Of a DNA stretch of 64,000 nt, positions 34,797 to 43,926 are shown one piece after another; positions within the stretch are counted from its first letter, which is position 1, and each line of letters starts with the position of its first letter. Origin of the DNA: Sphingopyxis sp. FD7 (GTDB lineage Bacteria > Pseudomonadota > Alphaproteobacteria > Sphingomonadales > Sphingomonadaceae); NCBI RefSeq assembly GCF_003609835.1, contig NZ_AP017898.1:3458501-3522500 (forward strand). Reading direction: 5' to 3'. Both the position numbers and the translations under genes were made by a program. The notes beneath the pieces were generated by a model. It made no database searches, was not told where the DNA came from, and saw only the letters and a program-made list of their open reading frames with translations.

Positions 34797-37055
34797 GTGA
34801 CCAACACCGCATCGCCACGGCGCTGGCTGTTCGTGCTGACGATCCTCGTCGGCAGCTTCCTGCTTTTCCTCGTGCAGCCGATGGTCGCGCGGATGGTGCT
34901 GCCCAGGCTGGGCGGCGCCCCCGCCGTTTGGAACAGCGCGATGCTCGTCTATCAGGCGCTGCTGCTCGGCGGCTATGCCTATGCGCATTGGCTCGGGCGC
35001 TTCGCCGTGCGGCGGCAGGCGATGATCCATCTCGCGCTCTTTCTGGTCGCCGCGCTGTGGCTGCCCATCGGCATCGCCGTGATCGCGCCGCCGGGGCCGG
35101 GGCAGGAAGCGTTGTGGGTGCCGCTCCTGCTCTTCGCGTCGATCGGGCCGGTGTTTTTCGTGGTCTCGGCGCAGGCGCCGCTGATGCAGCGCTGGTTCGC
35201 CGCCGATCCGCAAGCGGGTGATCCCTATTATCTCTATGCCGCCTCGAACCTCGGCAGTTTCGCGGGGCTTCTCAGCTACCCGGCGCTCGTCGAGCCCAAT
35301 ATGCCGCTCGCGGTGCAAAGCTGGGGCTGGACCGGCGGCTATGCGCTGCTGCTGCTGCTCGTCGCCGGGGCGGCGGCGGCGCGTTGGCGCGGCGGCGCCG
35401 AAAGCCATGCCCCGGCGGAAACCGCCGAACCGCGCCCGACGCTCCGCCGCCAGCTTCACTGGCTGCTCATCGCGGCGGTGCCCTCGGGGCTGATGCTGTC
35501 GACGACGACGCACCTCACCACCGACATCGTCGCCATGCCCCTGCTCTGGGTGCTGCCGCTCGGCCTCTATCTGCTCAGCTTCGTCATCGCCTTTTCGCGC
35601 CTCGAACGGCCGACCGAGATCGTCACGCTGATCGCGCCGGTCATATTGCTCGCGATCGGCGGGCTGGGGCTGCTGAGTTCGGGCGGCGGGTCGATGACGG
35701 TCGCGCTGGCCAGCCTCGCGATGCTCTTCATCGTCGCGGTGGCGCTCCACGGCTATCTCTATTTCCTGCGCCCCGCGCCGCAGCATCTGACGCTCTTCTA
35801 CCTTCTCATGTCGGCGGGCGGCGTGCTCGGCGGGCTGTTTGCGGCGCTCGTCGCGCCGCTGCTGTTCGACTGGGTGTATGAGCATCCGCTGCTGATCCTC
35901 GCAGCGGCGATGCTGCTGCCGCTGCCCGCCCTGCTCCCGTGGGACAAATGGCTGGGGCTGGAAGCAAGGACCGCAGGCGGCATCGCGGCGCTGCTCGTCG
36001 CGCTTGCCGCCTTTGCCGCCTGGCACATGGTCGACAACTGGGCGGGCCGTGCCGATGGCGACGTGGCGCCGTGGGGCATTGCGATCTTTGTCATCGGCAT
36101 TCTCGTGACCGGCTGGCGCTGGGCCTATGTGGCGGTTCTCGCGCTGCTGATGATCGGCGTCGGCGGCTGGGACACGATCCAGGAAAGCTTCACCGGCGCG
36201 CGCGTGCGCAGCTATTTCGGCGTCTATACGGTCACCGACTATCCGCACGCCAACCAGCGCCGCCTCGCGCATGGCACGACGCTGCACGGGCTCCAGCGCA
36301 CCGATGCCGCGCGCCGCCGCGACCCGACCACCTATTATGGCCCGCAATCGGGCGTGGGCCTGACGCTGGCGCAGGCCGAGGCGCTCGCGGGTCCGAACGC
36401 CGCGATCGGCATCGTCGGGCTGGGCGCGGGCACGCTCGCCTGCTACCGGCGGCCGGGGCAGGACTGGACGATCTTCGAGATCGACCCGGTGATGATCGAC
36501 ATCGCGCGCGACCCGGAAAAATTCACCTTCCTGTCCGATTGCGCGCCCGACGCGGCGATCGTGATCGGCGACGCGCGGCTTCAGCTCGCGAGCCAGCCGC
36601 CGGGGCGCTTCGACATCGTCGTCATCGACGCCTTTTCGTCCGACGCGATCCCGCTGCACCTGCTGACCAGCGAGGCGATCGGCATCTATGCGCGCGCGAT
36701 GAAGCCGGGCGGCATATTGCTCGTCCATATCTCGAACCGCTTTTTCGGGCTTGAACCCGTGCTCGCGGCCGAGGCGAAGGCGCGCGGCTGGAGCGCGGCG
36801 ATCCGCATGGACCCCGGCCCCGCGAGCGGCAGCGACTATGACGATCTGACCGCGTCGAACTGGGTCGCGCTGACCGCGACACCCGCCCGGATGCGGCAAC
36901 TCACCGGCGGCGTCCGCCCACGTGATCAGGCCTTTGCCGAAGGCGCCTGGGTGCCGCTGGAGGCGCGCGCAGGGTTCGAACGCTGGACCGACGATTATGC
37001 CTCGACGCTGCCGGTCCTTATCTGGAAGAATATCATCGGAGGTCGCGACGAATGA
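34797..37055 (+). CDS. Multipass membrane protein fused to a spermidine-synthase-like methyltransferase domain
   Basis: Fusion of 752 residues. The first 480 or so residues contain about a dozen hydrophobic segments (from LFVLTILVGSFLLFLVQPMV onward), resembling the membrane domain of fused MFS/spermidine synthases. The C-terminal 270 residues carry a Rossmann domain: IGIVGLGAGTLACYRRPG, FEIDPVMIDIA, VIGDARLQLA and VVIDAFSSDAIPLHLLT. The aminopropyl-donor site is not obvious, so substrate and activity are open. A GTG start follows the hemB stop by 4 bp, and the stop overlaps the carbonic anhydrase start in ATGA. Confidence 0.85.
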   Translation: MTNTASPRRWLFVLTILVGSFLLFLVQPMVARMVLPRLGGAPAVWNSAMLVYQALLLGGYAYAHWLGRFAVRRQAMIHLALFLVAALWLPIGIAVIAPPGPGQEALWVPLLLFASIGPVFFVVSAQAPLMQRWFAADPQAGDPYYLYAASNLGSFAGLLSYPALVEPNMPLAVQSWGWTGGYALLLLLVAGAAAARWRGGAESHAPAETAEPRPTLRRQLHWLLIAAVPSGLMLSTTTHLTTDIVAMPLLWVLPLGLYLLSFVIAFSRLERPTEIVTLIAPVILLAIGGLGLLSSGGGSMTVALASLAMLFIVAVALHGYLYFLRPAPQHLTLFYLLMSAGGVLGGLFAALVAPLLFDWVYEHPLLILAAAMLLPLPALLPWDKWLGLEARTAGGIAALLVALAAFAAWHMVDNWAGRADGDVAPWGIAIFVIGILVTGWRWAYVAVLALLMIGVGGWDTIQESFTGARVRSYFGVYTVTDYPHANQRRLAHGTTLHGLQRTDAARRRDPTTYYGPQSGVGLTLAQAEALAGPNAAIGIVGLGAGTLACYRRPGQDWTIFEIDPVMIDIARDPEKFTFLSDCAPDAAIVIGDARLQLASQPPGRFDIVVIDAFSSDAIPLHLLTSEAIGIYARAMKPGGILLVHISNRFFGLEPVLAAEAKARGWSAAIRMDPGPASGSDYDDLTASNWVALTATPARMRQLTGGVRPRDQAFAEGAWVPLEARAGFERWTDDYASTLPVLIWKNIIGGRDE

Positions 37056-37609
37056 ACGATGTCAGCATCATCAGCGTCAATGGCAAGACGCCGCAGATCG
37101 ACCCCAGCGCCTTCATCGCGCCCGGCTGCCGGATTATCGGTGACGTGACGATCGGACCCGACGTCAGCATCTGGTATAATTGCGTGCTGCGCGCCGACGT
37201 CAGCCGCATCGTCGTCGGCGCGCGGTCGAACATCCAGGACGGCAGCGTCGTTCACTGCGACGGCCCGATGCCACACCGGCCCGAGGGTTTTCCGACGATC
37301 ATCGGCGAGGATGTGCTGATCGGCCATATGGCGATGGTGCATGGCTGCACGCTCGCCGACCGGGCGTTCGTCGGGCTGAAAGCGACGGTGATGAACGGGT
37401 GCCGTATCGGCAGCGACGCGATGCTGGCGGCGGGGGCGCTGCTCACCGAGAATAAGGAAATCCCCGATCGCGAACTCTGGGCCGGATCGCCCGCGCGGCG
37501 GGTGCGCGAGATCGACGAGAGCCAGGCCGCGGGGATGCAGCTGGGCGTCGCGCATTATGTGATGAACGGACGGCTGCACAAGGCGGCGATAGCGGCGATA
37601 GAAGAATGA
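37052..37609 (+). CDS. Gamma-carbonic anhydrase family protein
   Basis: Left-handed beta-helix hexapeptide-repeat protein, 185 residues, YrdA/PaaY-like. Zinc-ligand positions are visible in SVVHCDGPMPH and IGHMAMVHGC (HxxxxH pair). Repeats such as IGDVTIGPDVSIWYN and RIVVGARSNIQDG are typical. It may hydrate CO2 or act as an acyltransferase-fold protein; activity is uncertain. It overlaps the preceding fusion gene by 4 bp (ATGA) and is followed by a palindromic repeat. Confidence 0.9.
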   Translation: MNDVSIISVNGKTPQIDPSAFIAPGCRIIGDVTIGPDVSIWYNCVLRADVSRIVVGARSNIQDGSVVHCDGPMPHRPEGFPTIIGEDVLIGHMAMVHGCTLADRAFVGLKATVMNGCRIGSDAMLAAGALLTENKEIPDRELWAGSPARRVREIDESQAAGMQLGVAHYVMNGRLHKAAIAAIEE

Positions 37610-37610
37610 T

Positions 37611-37638
37611 CGTCGCCCCCGCCTTCGCGGGGGCGACG
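37611..37638. repeat. Palindromic intergenic repeat (type B)
   Basis: CGTCGCCCCCGC and GCGGGGGCGACG pair around CTTC, giving a 28-nt perfect palindrome with the same layout as the copies at 19909 and 52673 but with every stem pair in the middle changed together. Confidence 0.75.
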
Positions 37639-37641
37639 GAC

Positions 37642-37673
37642 AAGAAAGGGCGCCCCGGTCTCCCGGAGCGCCC
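37642..37673 (-). terminator. Terminator of the PuuD-like gene
   Basis: On the minus strand GGGCGCTCCGG pairs with CCGGGGCGCCC across GAGA (one mismatch) and is followed by TTTCTT, 24 bp past the stop of the gene at 37697. Confidence 0.7.
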
Positions 37674-37696
37674 CCATTCAAAGCTATGCTTTCCGA

Positions 37697-38269
37697 TCAG
37701 CTGAAATTCACCATCGCATAGAGCATCGGGATCGAAAGCAGGGTGTTGGTCCGCGAAAAGATCATCGCGGTCTTCGCTGCCTTGGCCTTCGTTGCGTCAT
37801 CGGCTTCGACGATGCCCAGCGCCTTTTTCTGGTTCGGCCAGATCAGGAACCAGACGTTGAACGCCATGATGAGGCCCAGCCACATGCCGACGCCGATCAG
37901 CTTGTACGGATCCTGGAGCGCCAGCGCGGGCGCCAGATATTGGGCGTGGCCGGCGATGCCGATGCCCAGCAGAACGGTGAGCAGCGCCGCCCAGCGGAAC
38001 CAGAAGAGCGCGGCGGGCGCGATATGTTTGCCGACCGCGGGTTTCAGTTCGGCCGGAATCTTGGGCATCGTCGGTATCTGGACGAAGTTGAAATAATAGA
38101 GCAGCCCGATCCACAACACGCCGAAAAACGTGTGCAGCCAGCGCATGATGGCATTGCCCGCGGCGACGCCATCCTCGAAATTCTGGCCGTTGAGGCCGAA
38201 CATCACGACGATTGCAAGCAACAGCCCCGCGCCCAGGACGGCGTGCAGATTACCGAAAAATTTGTCCAT
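37697..38269 (-). CDS. PuuD-like urate hydroxylase membrane-domain protein
   Basis: Integral membrane protein of 190 residues with about four or five helices: LHAVLGAGLLLAIVVMFGLN, WLHTFFGVLWIGLLYYFNFV, WFRWAALLTVLLGIGIAG and WLGLIMAFNVWFLIWP. It resembles the membrane region of PuuD-type urate oxidases but lacks their C-terminal cytochrome c. Proteins of this size in sphingomonads are commonly annotated this way. Whether it acts on urate is doubtful, as no purine genes adjoin. Monocistronic with its own terminator. Confidence 0.75.
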   Translation of the reverse strand: MDKFFGNLHAVLGAGLLLAIVVMFGLNGQNFEDGVAAGNAIMRWLHTFFGVLWIGLLYYFNFVQIPTMPKIPAELKPAVGKHIAPAALFWFRWAALLTVLLGIGIAGHAQYLAPALALQDPYKLIGVGMWLGLIMAFNVWFLIWPNQKKALGIVEADDATKAKAAKTAMIFSRTNTLLSIPMLYAMVNFS

Positions 38270-38348
38270 GGCATTTCCCCCATTTTATCGCGGCGCCGCG
38301 TGCGACCCGGTGCCGGTGACGCAGCTATGCCAGCGACGGGGGGCGGCA

Positions 38349-39020
38349 TCAACTTTTGTCGGTGGCCGCCTCCTCGGGCACCGCCAGCCCGTTCTTCAAC
38401 ATCACCGGCAACTGGCTGAGCGTGAAGAGGAAGGAAAGGGCGGTGACGCCCCACACCTTGATCGTCAGCCAGAGGTCAAAGCTCATCTGTCTCGCCTGGA
38501 TAAGCTCGTACATCACATGATTGGCGATGCCGAGCGCGGCGAAAAAGAGGCCCCAGTTGCGCGACAGGAGCAGCCAGCCCCGCTCGGTCAGCCCTTCGAG
38601 CGCCGACTGGAGCAGATATTTGAGCATGGGTTTCCCGAACCACCAGCCCCCCAGCAGCATCGCGGCAAAAGCGCCATAGATGATCGTCGGCTTCATCACG
38701 ATGAAGCGTTCGTCGTGAAACCAGATGGTCAGCGCGCCGAAACCGAGCACGAGGATGCTCGACATCCACAGCATCGGCGAAATCCTGCCGAGCTTCCACT
38801 TCGATACCGCCATCGCGATGACGATCGCGACCATGAAGGCCGCCGTGCCCTTGATCGCCGCGGTCGTCGCCGCGAACGCGCCCTCGCCCCCCGACGACAA
38901 TTTATACGCGAGGAAAAAGACAAGCAGCGGCCCGAAATCGATCGCGAAACTGAGCCAGCCGTGCTTGGCGGGCGGCGGCGCCGGAACCGGCTCGGGGCCG
39001 CTGGGAAGCAGGTCGCTCAT
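38349..39020 (-). CDS. yciB: Inner membrane-spanning protein YciB (septation protein A family)
   Basis: Intrinsic membrane protein of 223 residues linked to cell envelope synthesis and division. A Pro-rich cytoplasmic N-terminus (EPVPAPPPAKHGW) is followed by about five helices: LSFAIDFGPLLVFFLAYKL, AAFMVAIVIAMAVSKWKLG, MLWMSSILVLGFGALTIW, AAMLLGGWWFGKPML and WGVTALSFLFTLSQLPVM. FGPLLVFF, HDERFIVMKPTI and RNWGLFFAALGIANHVMY are family marks. Its ATG overlaps the ftsY stop, last gene of dapF-mtaB-ftsY-yciB. Confidence 0.92.
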   Translation of the reverse strand: MSDLLPSGPEPVPAPPPAKHGWLSFAIDFGPLLVFFLAYKLSSGGEGAFAATTAAIKGTAAFMVAIVIAMAVSKWKLGRISPMLWMSSILVLGFGALTIWFHDERFIVMKPTIIYGAFAAMLLGGWWFGKPMLKYLLQSALEGLTERGWLLLSRNWGLFFAALGIANHVMYELIQARQMSFDLWLTIKVWGVTALSFLFTLSQLPVMLKNGLAVPEEAATDKS

Positions 39021-39943
39021 CTTATGTTTCCTGCAATGATGCCCGCGATCTCGTCGGCGTCGAAGGGGCGCAAATCCTCCATCGTCTCGCCGATGCCGAT
39101 GGCGTGGATGGGAAGGCCGTGGCGCTCGGCCGCGGCGACGAGCACGCCGCCGCGCGCGGTGCCGTCGAGCTTGGTCATCACGAGCCCGGTGACTCCCGCG
39201 ACCTCGCGGAACACGTCGATCTGCGCCAGCGCATTCTGCCCGGTCGTCGCGTCGAGCACCAGCACGACGTCGTGCGGCGCCGCGGGATTGAGGCGGCCGA
39301 GCACGCGCTTGATCTTGGCGAGCTCGTCCATCAGCTCGCGCTTGTTCTGAAGGCGCCCGGCGGTATCGACGATCAGCACGTCGATGCCCGTCGCGGTCGC
39401 CTGTTTGACCGCGTCGAACACGATTCCCGCGCTGTCGCCGCCTTCCGGCCCCGCCATGATCGGCACGCCCAGCCGTTCGGCCCAGACCTTCAATTGGCCG
39501 ATCGCGGCGGCACGGAAGGTGTCGCCCGCGACCAGCATCACGCCATAATCCTGTTCCTGGAACAGATGCGCGAGCTTGGCGATGGTCGTCGTCTTGCCCG
39601 ACCCGTTGACCCCGATTACCAGGATCACCTGCGGACGCGGAAAGGCGTCGATGTCGAGCGGCTCGGCCACCGGGCGCAGCACCGCGGCGATCTCGTCGGC
39701 GACGATCTTGCGCAATTCCTCGGTGCCGTTCGCGGCGACGTCGCGGCGCTCCGACAGGCGATCGCGAATGCGCGCCGCCATTGCGGGGCCAAGGTCGGCG
39801 GTGATCAGCGCTTCCTCGATCCGGTCGAGATCCGCCTCGTCGAGTCGCGCCTTGCCGGTGAGGCCCGCGAGATTCTCGCCGAGCCGTTCGGAGGTGCGGC
39901 GAAAGCCGCCGAGCAGTCTTTCGCTCCAGCTTTTGCCGGTCAT
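39017..39943 (-). CDS. ftsY: Signal recognition particle receptor FtsY
   Basis: SRP receptor GTPase that delivers ribosomes to the membrane translocon; 308 residues. The acidic A domain of E. coli FtsY is missing, as is usual in alphaproteobacteria; the protein starts with an amphipathic segment (WSERLLGGFRRTSERLGENL). GTPase motifs: VNGSGKTTTIAKLA (G1), DTFRAAAIGQL, DTAGRLQNK (G3), TKLDGTARGG (G4) and PIHAIGIGETMEDL. Overlaps mtaB and yciB by 4 bp each. Its partner ffh lies 4 kb downstream, on the other strand. Confidence 0.96.
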   Translation of the reverse strand: MTGKSWSERLLGGFRRTSERLGENLAGLTGKARLDEADLDRIEEALITADLGPAMAARIRDRLSERRDVAANGTEELRKIVADEIAAVLRPVAEPLDIDAFPRPQVILVIGVNGSGKTTTIAKLAHLFQEQDYGVMLVAGDTFRAAAIGQLKVWAERLGVPIMAGPEGGDSAGIVFDAVKQATATGIDVLIVDTAGRLQNKRELMDELAKIKRVLGRLNPAAPHDVVLVLDATTGQNALAQIDVFREVAGVTGLVMTKLDGTARGGVLVAAAERHGLPIHAIGIGETMEDLRPFDADEIAGIIAGNIR

Positions 39944-41189
39944 GCGGCGATGTCCTTTGCTTGCGTGGGGGTGGCGACCATGCGATCGCCGTCGCGCGCC
40001 AGCAGGCGCACGTCGATGATGGCGCCGGGCGGAGCGGGCGCGACCAGTGCCAGCGATGCGAAGTTTTCGGCGTGGCCCGTGATACCGTCGCGCTCGACGA
40101 GCATCGACGCGGTGCGACCGACCTGCGCGTCGAGCCAGCTTTCGCGGCGCCGGGCATTGGCCTCGCGCAGCGCCGCGGCGCGTTCGCGCGCGACGGCGCG
40201 GCCGACCTGCGGCATCCGCGCGGCGGGCGTCCCGGCGCGCGGGCTGTAGGGAAAGATGTGGCCAAAGACGATGTCGCAATCGTCGATCAGCGCCAGCGAA
40301 TTGGCGAACATCGCGTCGTCCTCGGTCGGAAAGCCCGCGATCAGGTCGGCGCCGATCGCGATTTCGAGGCGCGCGGCCTTCAGCCGTTCGATGAGGCGCA
40401 CGGCATCGGCGCGGCGATGGCGGCGCTTCATCCGCGTCAGCACCATGTCGTCGCCCGCCTGCAACGACAGATGGACATGCGGCATCACGCGCGGCTCCCC
40501 GGTCAGCAGCGCGAACAGCGCATCGTCGATCCGGTCCGGGTCGAGCGAGGAAAGCCGCAGCCGCTCGACCGGCAGCGCGAGCAGGGCTTCGACCAGCGCT
40601 GCCAGGCTGGTCCCGCTGTCATCGCCATAGCTCGCCAGATCGACCCCGGTGAGGACGATCTCGCGCTGGCCGCGATCCAGCGCGGTGCGCGCGGCCTCGA
40701 CGACCGCTTCGGTGGTCGCCGACCGCGCGGTGCCGCGCGCGAGCACCGTCGCGCAGAAGGTGCAGCTATGCGGGCAGCCGGTCTGGACGCCGAGGAAGGC
40801 GCGGGCGTGATCGGAGCCCGAGAGGGCGGGAGAATAAGCTCCCGTGTCCCCGCCTTCGGGGGGGGACAAGGAAGCGTAAGAATGGTAGCTCTCAACCACC
40901 CTCTTCGCATCGTTGCGTACCACCCGCGCGCCCATCGCGACAAAGCGTTCGGCCTCCAGCTCCGCCGCGCACCCCGTTACGACGACCTCGACGCCCGGCC
41001 GCTCGCGCAAGCTCCGCCGCACCGCCTGCCGCGCCTGGCGCACCGCTTCGCCGGTTACCGCGCAGCTGTTGAAGACGATCGTGTCGCGTGCGCCCGCGGC
41101 CTCTATCGCGGCGCGGATGGCCTCACCCTCGGCGATGTTGAGCCGGCAGCCGAAATTGACGACCTGAACGCGGTCGGCGGGGGTTGCGC

Positions 41190-41193
<4 letters not shown>
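39940..41193 (-). CDS. mtaB: tRNA (N6-threonylcarbamoyladenosine37-C2) methylthiotransferase
   Basis: Radical-SAM enzyme that makes ms2t6A37 in tRNA; 417 residues. N-terminal UPF0004 domain with cluster Cys in FGCRLN, NSCAV and TGCAAE; radical-SAM motif GCPHSCTFC (C-x3-C-x2-C); TRAM domain at the end. Between RVVESYHS and HARAFLGVQTG lies an unusual run (YASLSPPEGGDTGAYSPAL) encoded over a palindromic repeat (40846-40867). It overlaps dapF and ftsY by 4 bp each, so all four genes are translationally coupled. Confidence 0.93.
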
Positions 41194-41996
<803 letters not shown>

Positions 41997-42047
41997 AGTC
42001 CGCGCATGTAAGGGCGCGGGCGGGCGAAGTCTAGCGAGGCGCGGGCA

Positions 42048-43679
42048 TTACGCCGTTTTGCGCAGCGGCTCTTTCTCGTCGGCGACAGGTCTGGCCGACG
42101 GCACGCCGACGCCGCGCAGCAGCCCGCGGTCGGCGAGCAGGCGGTCGGTGTCGGCGGCGGAGGCGGCGCGGCCGAAGTACCAGCCCTGCCCCTTGGCGCA
42201 GCCGAGCCGCGTCAGTTCGATCGCGGTCGCCTCATCCTCGACGCCTTCGGCGGTGATCGGCATCGCCAGGCTTTCGCCCAGCCGCACGATCGCGAGCACG
42301 ATCGCCTGCGCATCGGGGCTGCCGCGCATCGCCGCGACGAAGCTGCGGTCGATCTTGATGCGGTCGAAGGGGAGCGCGCGCAGATGCGACAGCGAGCTGT
42401 AGCCGGTGCCGAAATCGTCGAGGGAGAGCGATACGCCCTGATTCTTGAGGCTGGTGACGATCGACCGCACGAGCGGCAGATTTTCGAACAGCGAGCTTTC
42501 GGTGATCTCGACCTCGAGCTGTGCCGCGGGAAAGCCCGTTTCGACGAGCAGCTTGGTGAGCTTCTGGCTGAACCAGGGGTCTTTCAGCTGTTGTGGCGCG
42601 ATATTGACCGCAAGGATGATCGACGGATCCCAGCGCTTGGCGATCTCCATCGCGTCGCGGATGACGCGGAGCGACAATTCGCCGATCAGCCCGCTTTCCT
42701 CGGCGACCGGGATGAAGCGTTCGGGCGGGATCAGCCCATATTCGGGCGATTCCCAGCGCATCAGCATTTCAAAGCCGACGAGGCGGCCCGACGCGATGTC
42801 AACCTGTGGCTCGAAATGCGGTACGAATTCGCCGCGCGGCATGCCGTCGCGAATGCCCGTTTCGATCTGGTTGCGGACCTGCACCGCCATTTCCATGCCC
42901 TGTTCAAACCAGACATGGCGATTCCGCCCTTCGTCCTTGCCGTGATACATGGCGATGTCGGCCTGACGAACCATGGTTTCCATCGACACGCTGGCGTCGC
43001 TCGCGAGCGCAATGCCGAGCGACGCGCCGATGCGAATCGGTTGCGCGTCGTGCATGATCTTGTTGTCGAGCGCGGCGACCAGCTCGGCCGCCAGCGCGTC
43101 GATGTCGCTGCGCGCCGCGGGGTCGAAGGCGATCATCGCGACGAACTCGTCGCCGCCGAGCCGCGCCTTGGTGGCGCTGGGCGGCAGCACCGCGGCGATG
43201 CGTTCGGCCGCGACTTGCAGCACGCGGTCCCCCGCGGCGTGGCCGTGAATGTCGTTGACGGTCTTGAAATGATCGAGGTCGAGCAGGAACAGCGCGACAT
43301 CGCGTTTGTCGGCAGCGGCTTCGGCGATCATCCGCTGGCCCGAAACGAGCAGCGCCCGGCGGTTGAGAAAGCCGGTGAGCGGATCGGTGTCGGCCAGATA
43401 GCGCGCGCGCTGCTCGGCCTCCGTGCGCTCGCGGATTTCGCGGTTAAGATCATTGTAGCGACGCCAGCCGAAGAGGATCAGCGCGATATTGAGCACCAGC
43501 GCGGTGGCCAGCACGCGATCGGGCCCGCCACCGATGCCGATCAGCGCTCGCACAACGGCCTGCATCACGTTGCCGCCCGTGCCGATGAACAACAGGATCG
43601 CGGCCACGACGATGCCACCGGTGATGATGTCGCGTTTGGCGCCTTCGCTGCGGTCCAGTGACTTTGGCGTCGAATACAT
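42048..43679 (-). CDS. Membrane-bound GGDEF-EAL cyclic-di-GMP protein
   Basis: Putative bifunctional c-di-GMP enzyme of about 543 residues. Two N-terminal helices (DIITGGIVVAAILLFIGTGG and RVLATALVLNIALILFGW) bracket a short periplasmic loop. The cyclase domain has DTDPLTGFLNRRALL and an intact GGDEF (RLGGDEFVAMI). The phosphodiesterase domain starts FEMLMRW (EAL degenerated to EML), with LAVNIAPQQL, VEITESSL and LDDFGTGYSSL intact. ATG 43679 or GTG 43694 may start it. Which activity dominates is not readable. A LapG-like protease, classically c-di-GMP-gated, is in the same window. Confidence 0.92.
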   Translation of the reverse strand: MYSTPKSLDRSEGAKRDIITGGIVVAAILLFIGTGGNVMQAVVRALIGIGGGPDRVLATALVLNIALILFGWRRYNDLNREIRERTEAEQRARYLADTDPLTGFLNRRALLVSGQRMIAEAAADKRDVALFLLDLDHFKTVNDIHGHAAGDRVLQVAAERIAAVLPPSATKARLGGDEFVAMIAFDPAARSDIDALAAELVAALDNKIMHDAQPIRIGASLGIALASDASVSMETMVRQADIAMYHGKDEGRNRHVWFEQGMEMAVQVRNQIETGIRDGMPRGEFVPHFEPQVDIASGRLVGFEMLMRWESPEYGLIPPERFIPVAEESGLIGELSLRVIRDAMEIAKRWDPSIILAVNIAPQQLKDPWFSQKLTKLLVETGFPAAQLEVEITESSLFENLPLVRSIVTSLKNQGVSLSLDDFGTGYSSLSHLRALPFDRIKIDRSFVAAMRGSPDAQAIVLAIVRLGESLAMPITAEGVEDEATAIELTRLGCAKGQGWYFGRAASAADTDRLLADRGLLRGVGVPSARPVADEKEPLRKTA

Positions 43680-43926
43680 ATGAACTTGTCCCACCCTCGA
43701 TCCATCTTATGCGGGCGAAGCGGTGAAATTTGGGTTAAGTGCGGCTCCATCCCTTCGTCTTGCCTTTGCGCGCTGCTTGCTGTAGGGCCGCGTCGTCCGG
43801 GTGCATCTTGCGCCGGGACATATCGACATCCGCGACGGAAATCTGTCCACGGATAGCCGCTGGTTGGCGAGGTTTCGCTCACCGGCGTCTTTTGCGTTGC
43901 GGTCGTCAGAAGGATTGAAAAGACGC

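Noticed and set aside
34749..36899. 716-codon minus-strand frame antisense to the spermidine-synthase fusion
   Set aside because: Highly charged low-complexity product; the opposite strand has membrane helices and a Rossmann domain.
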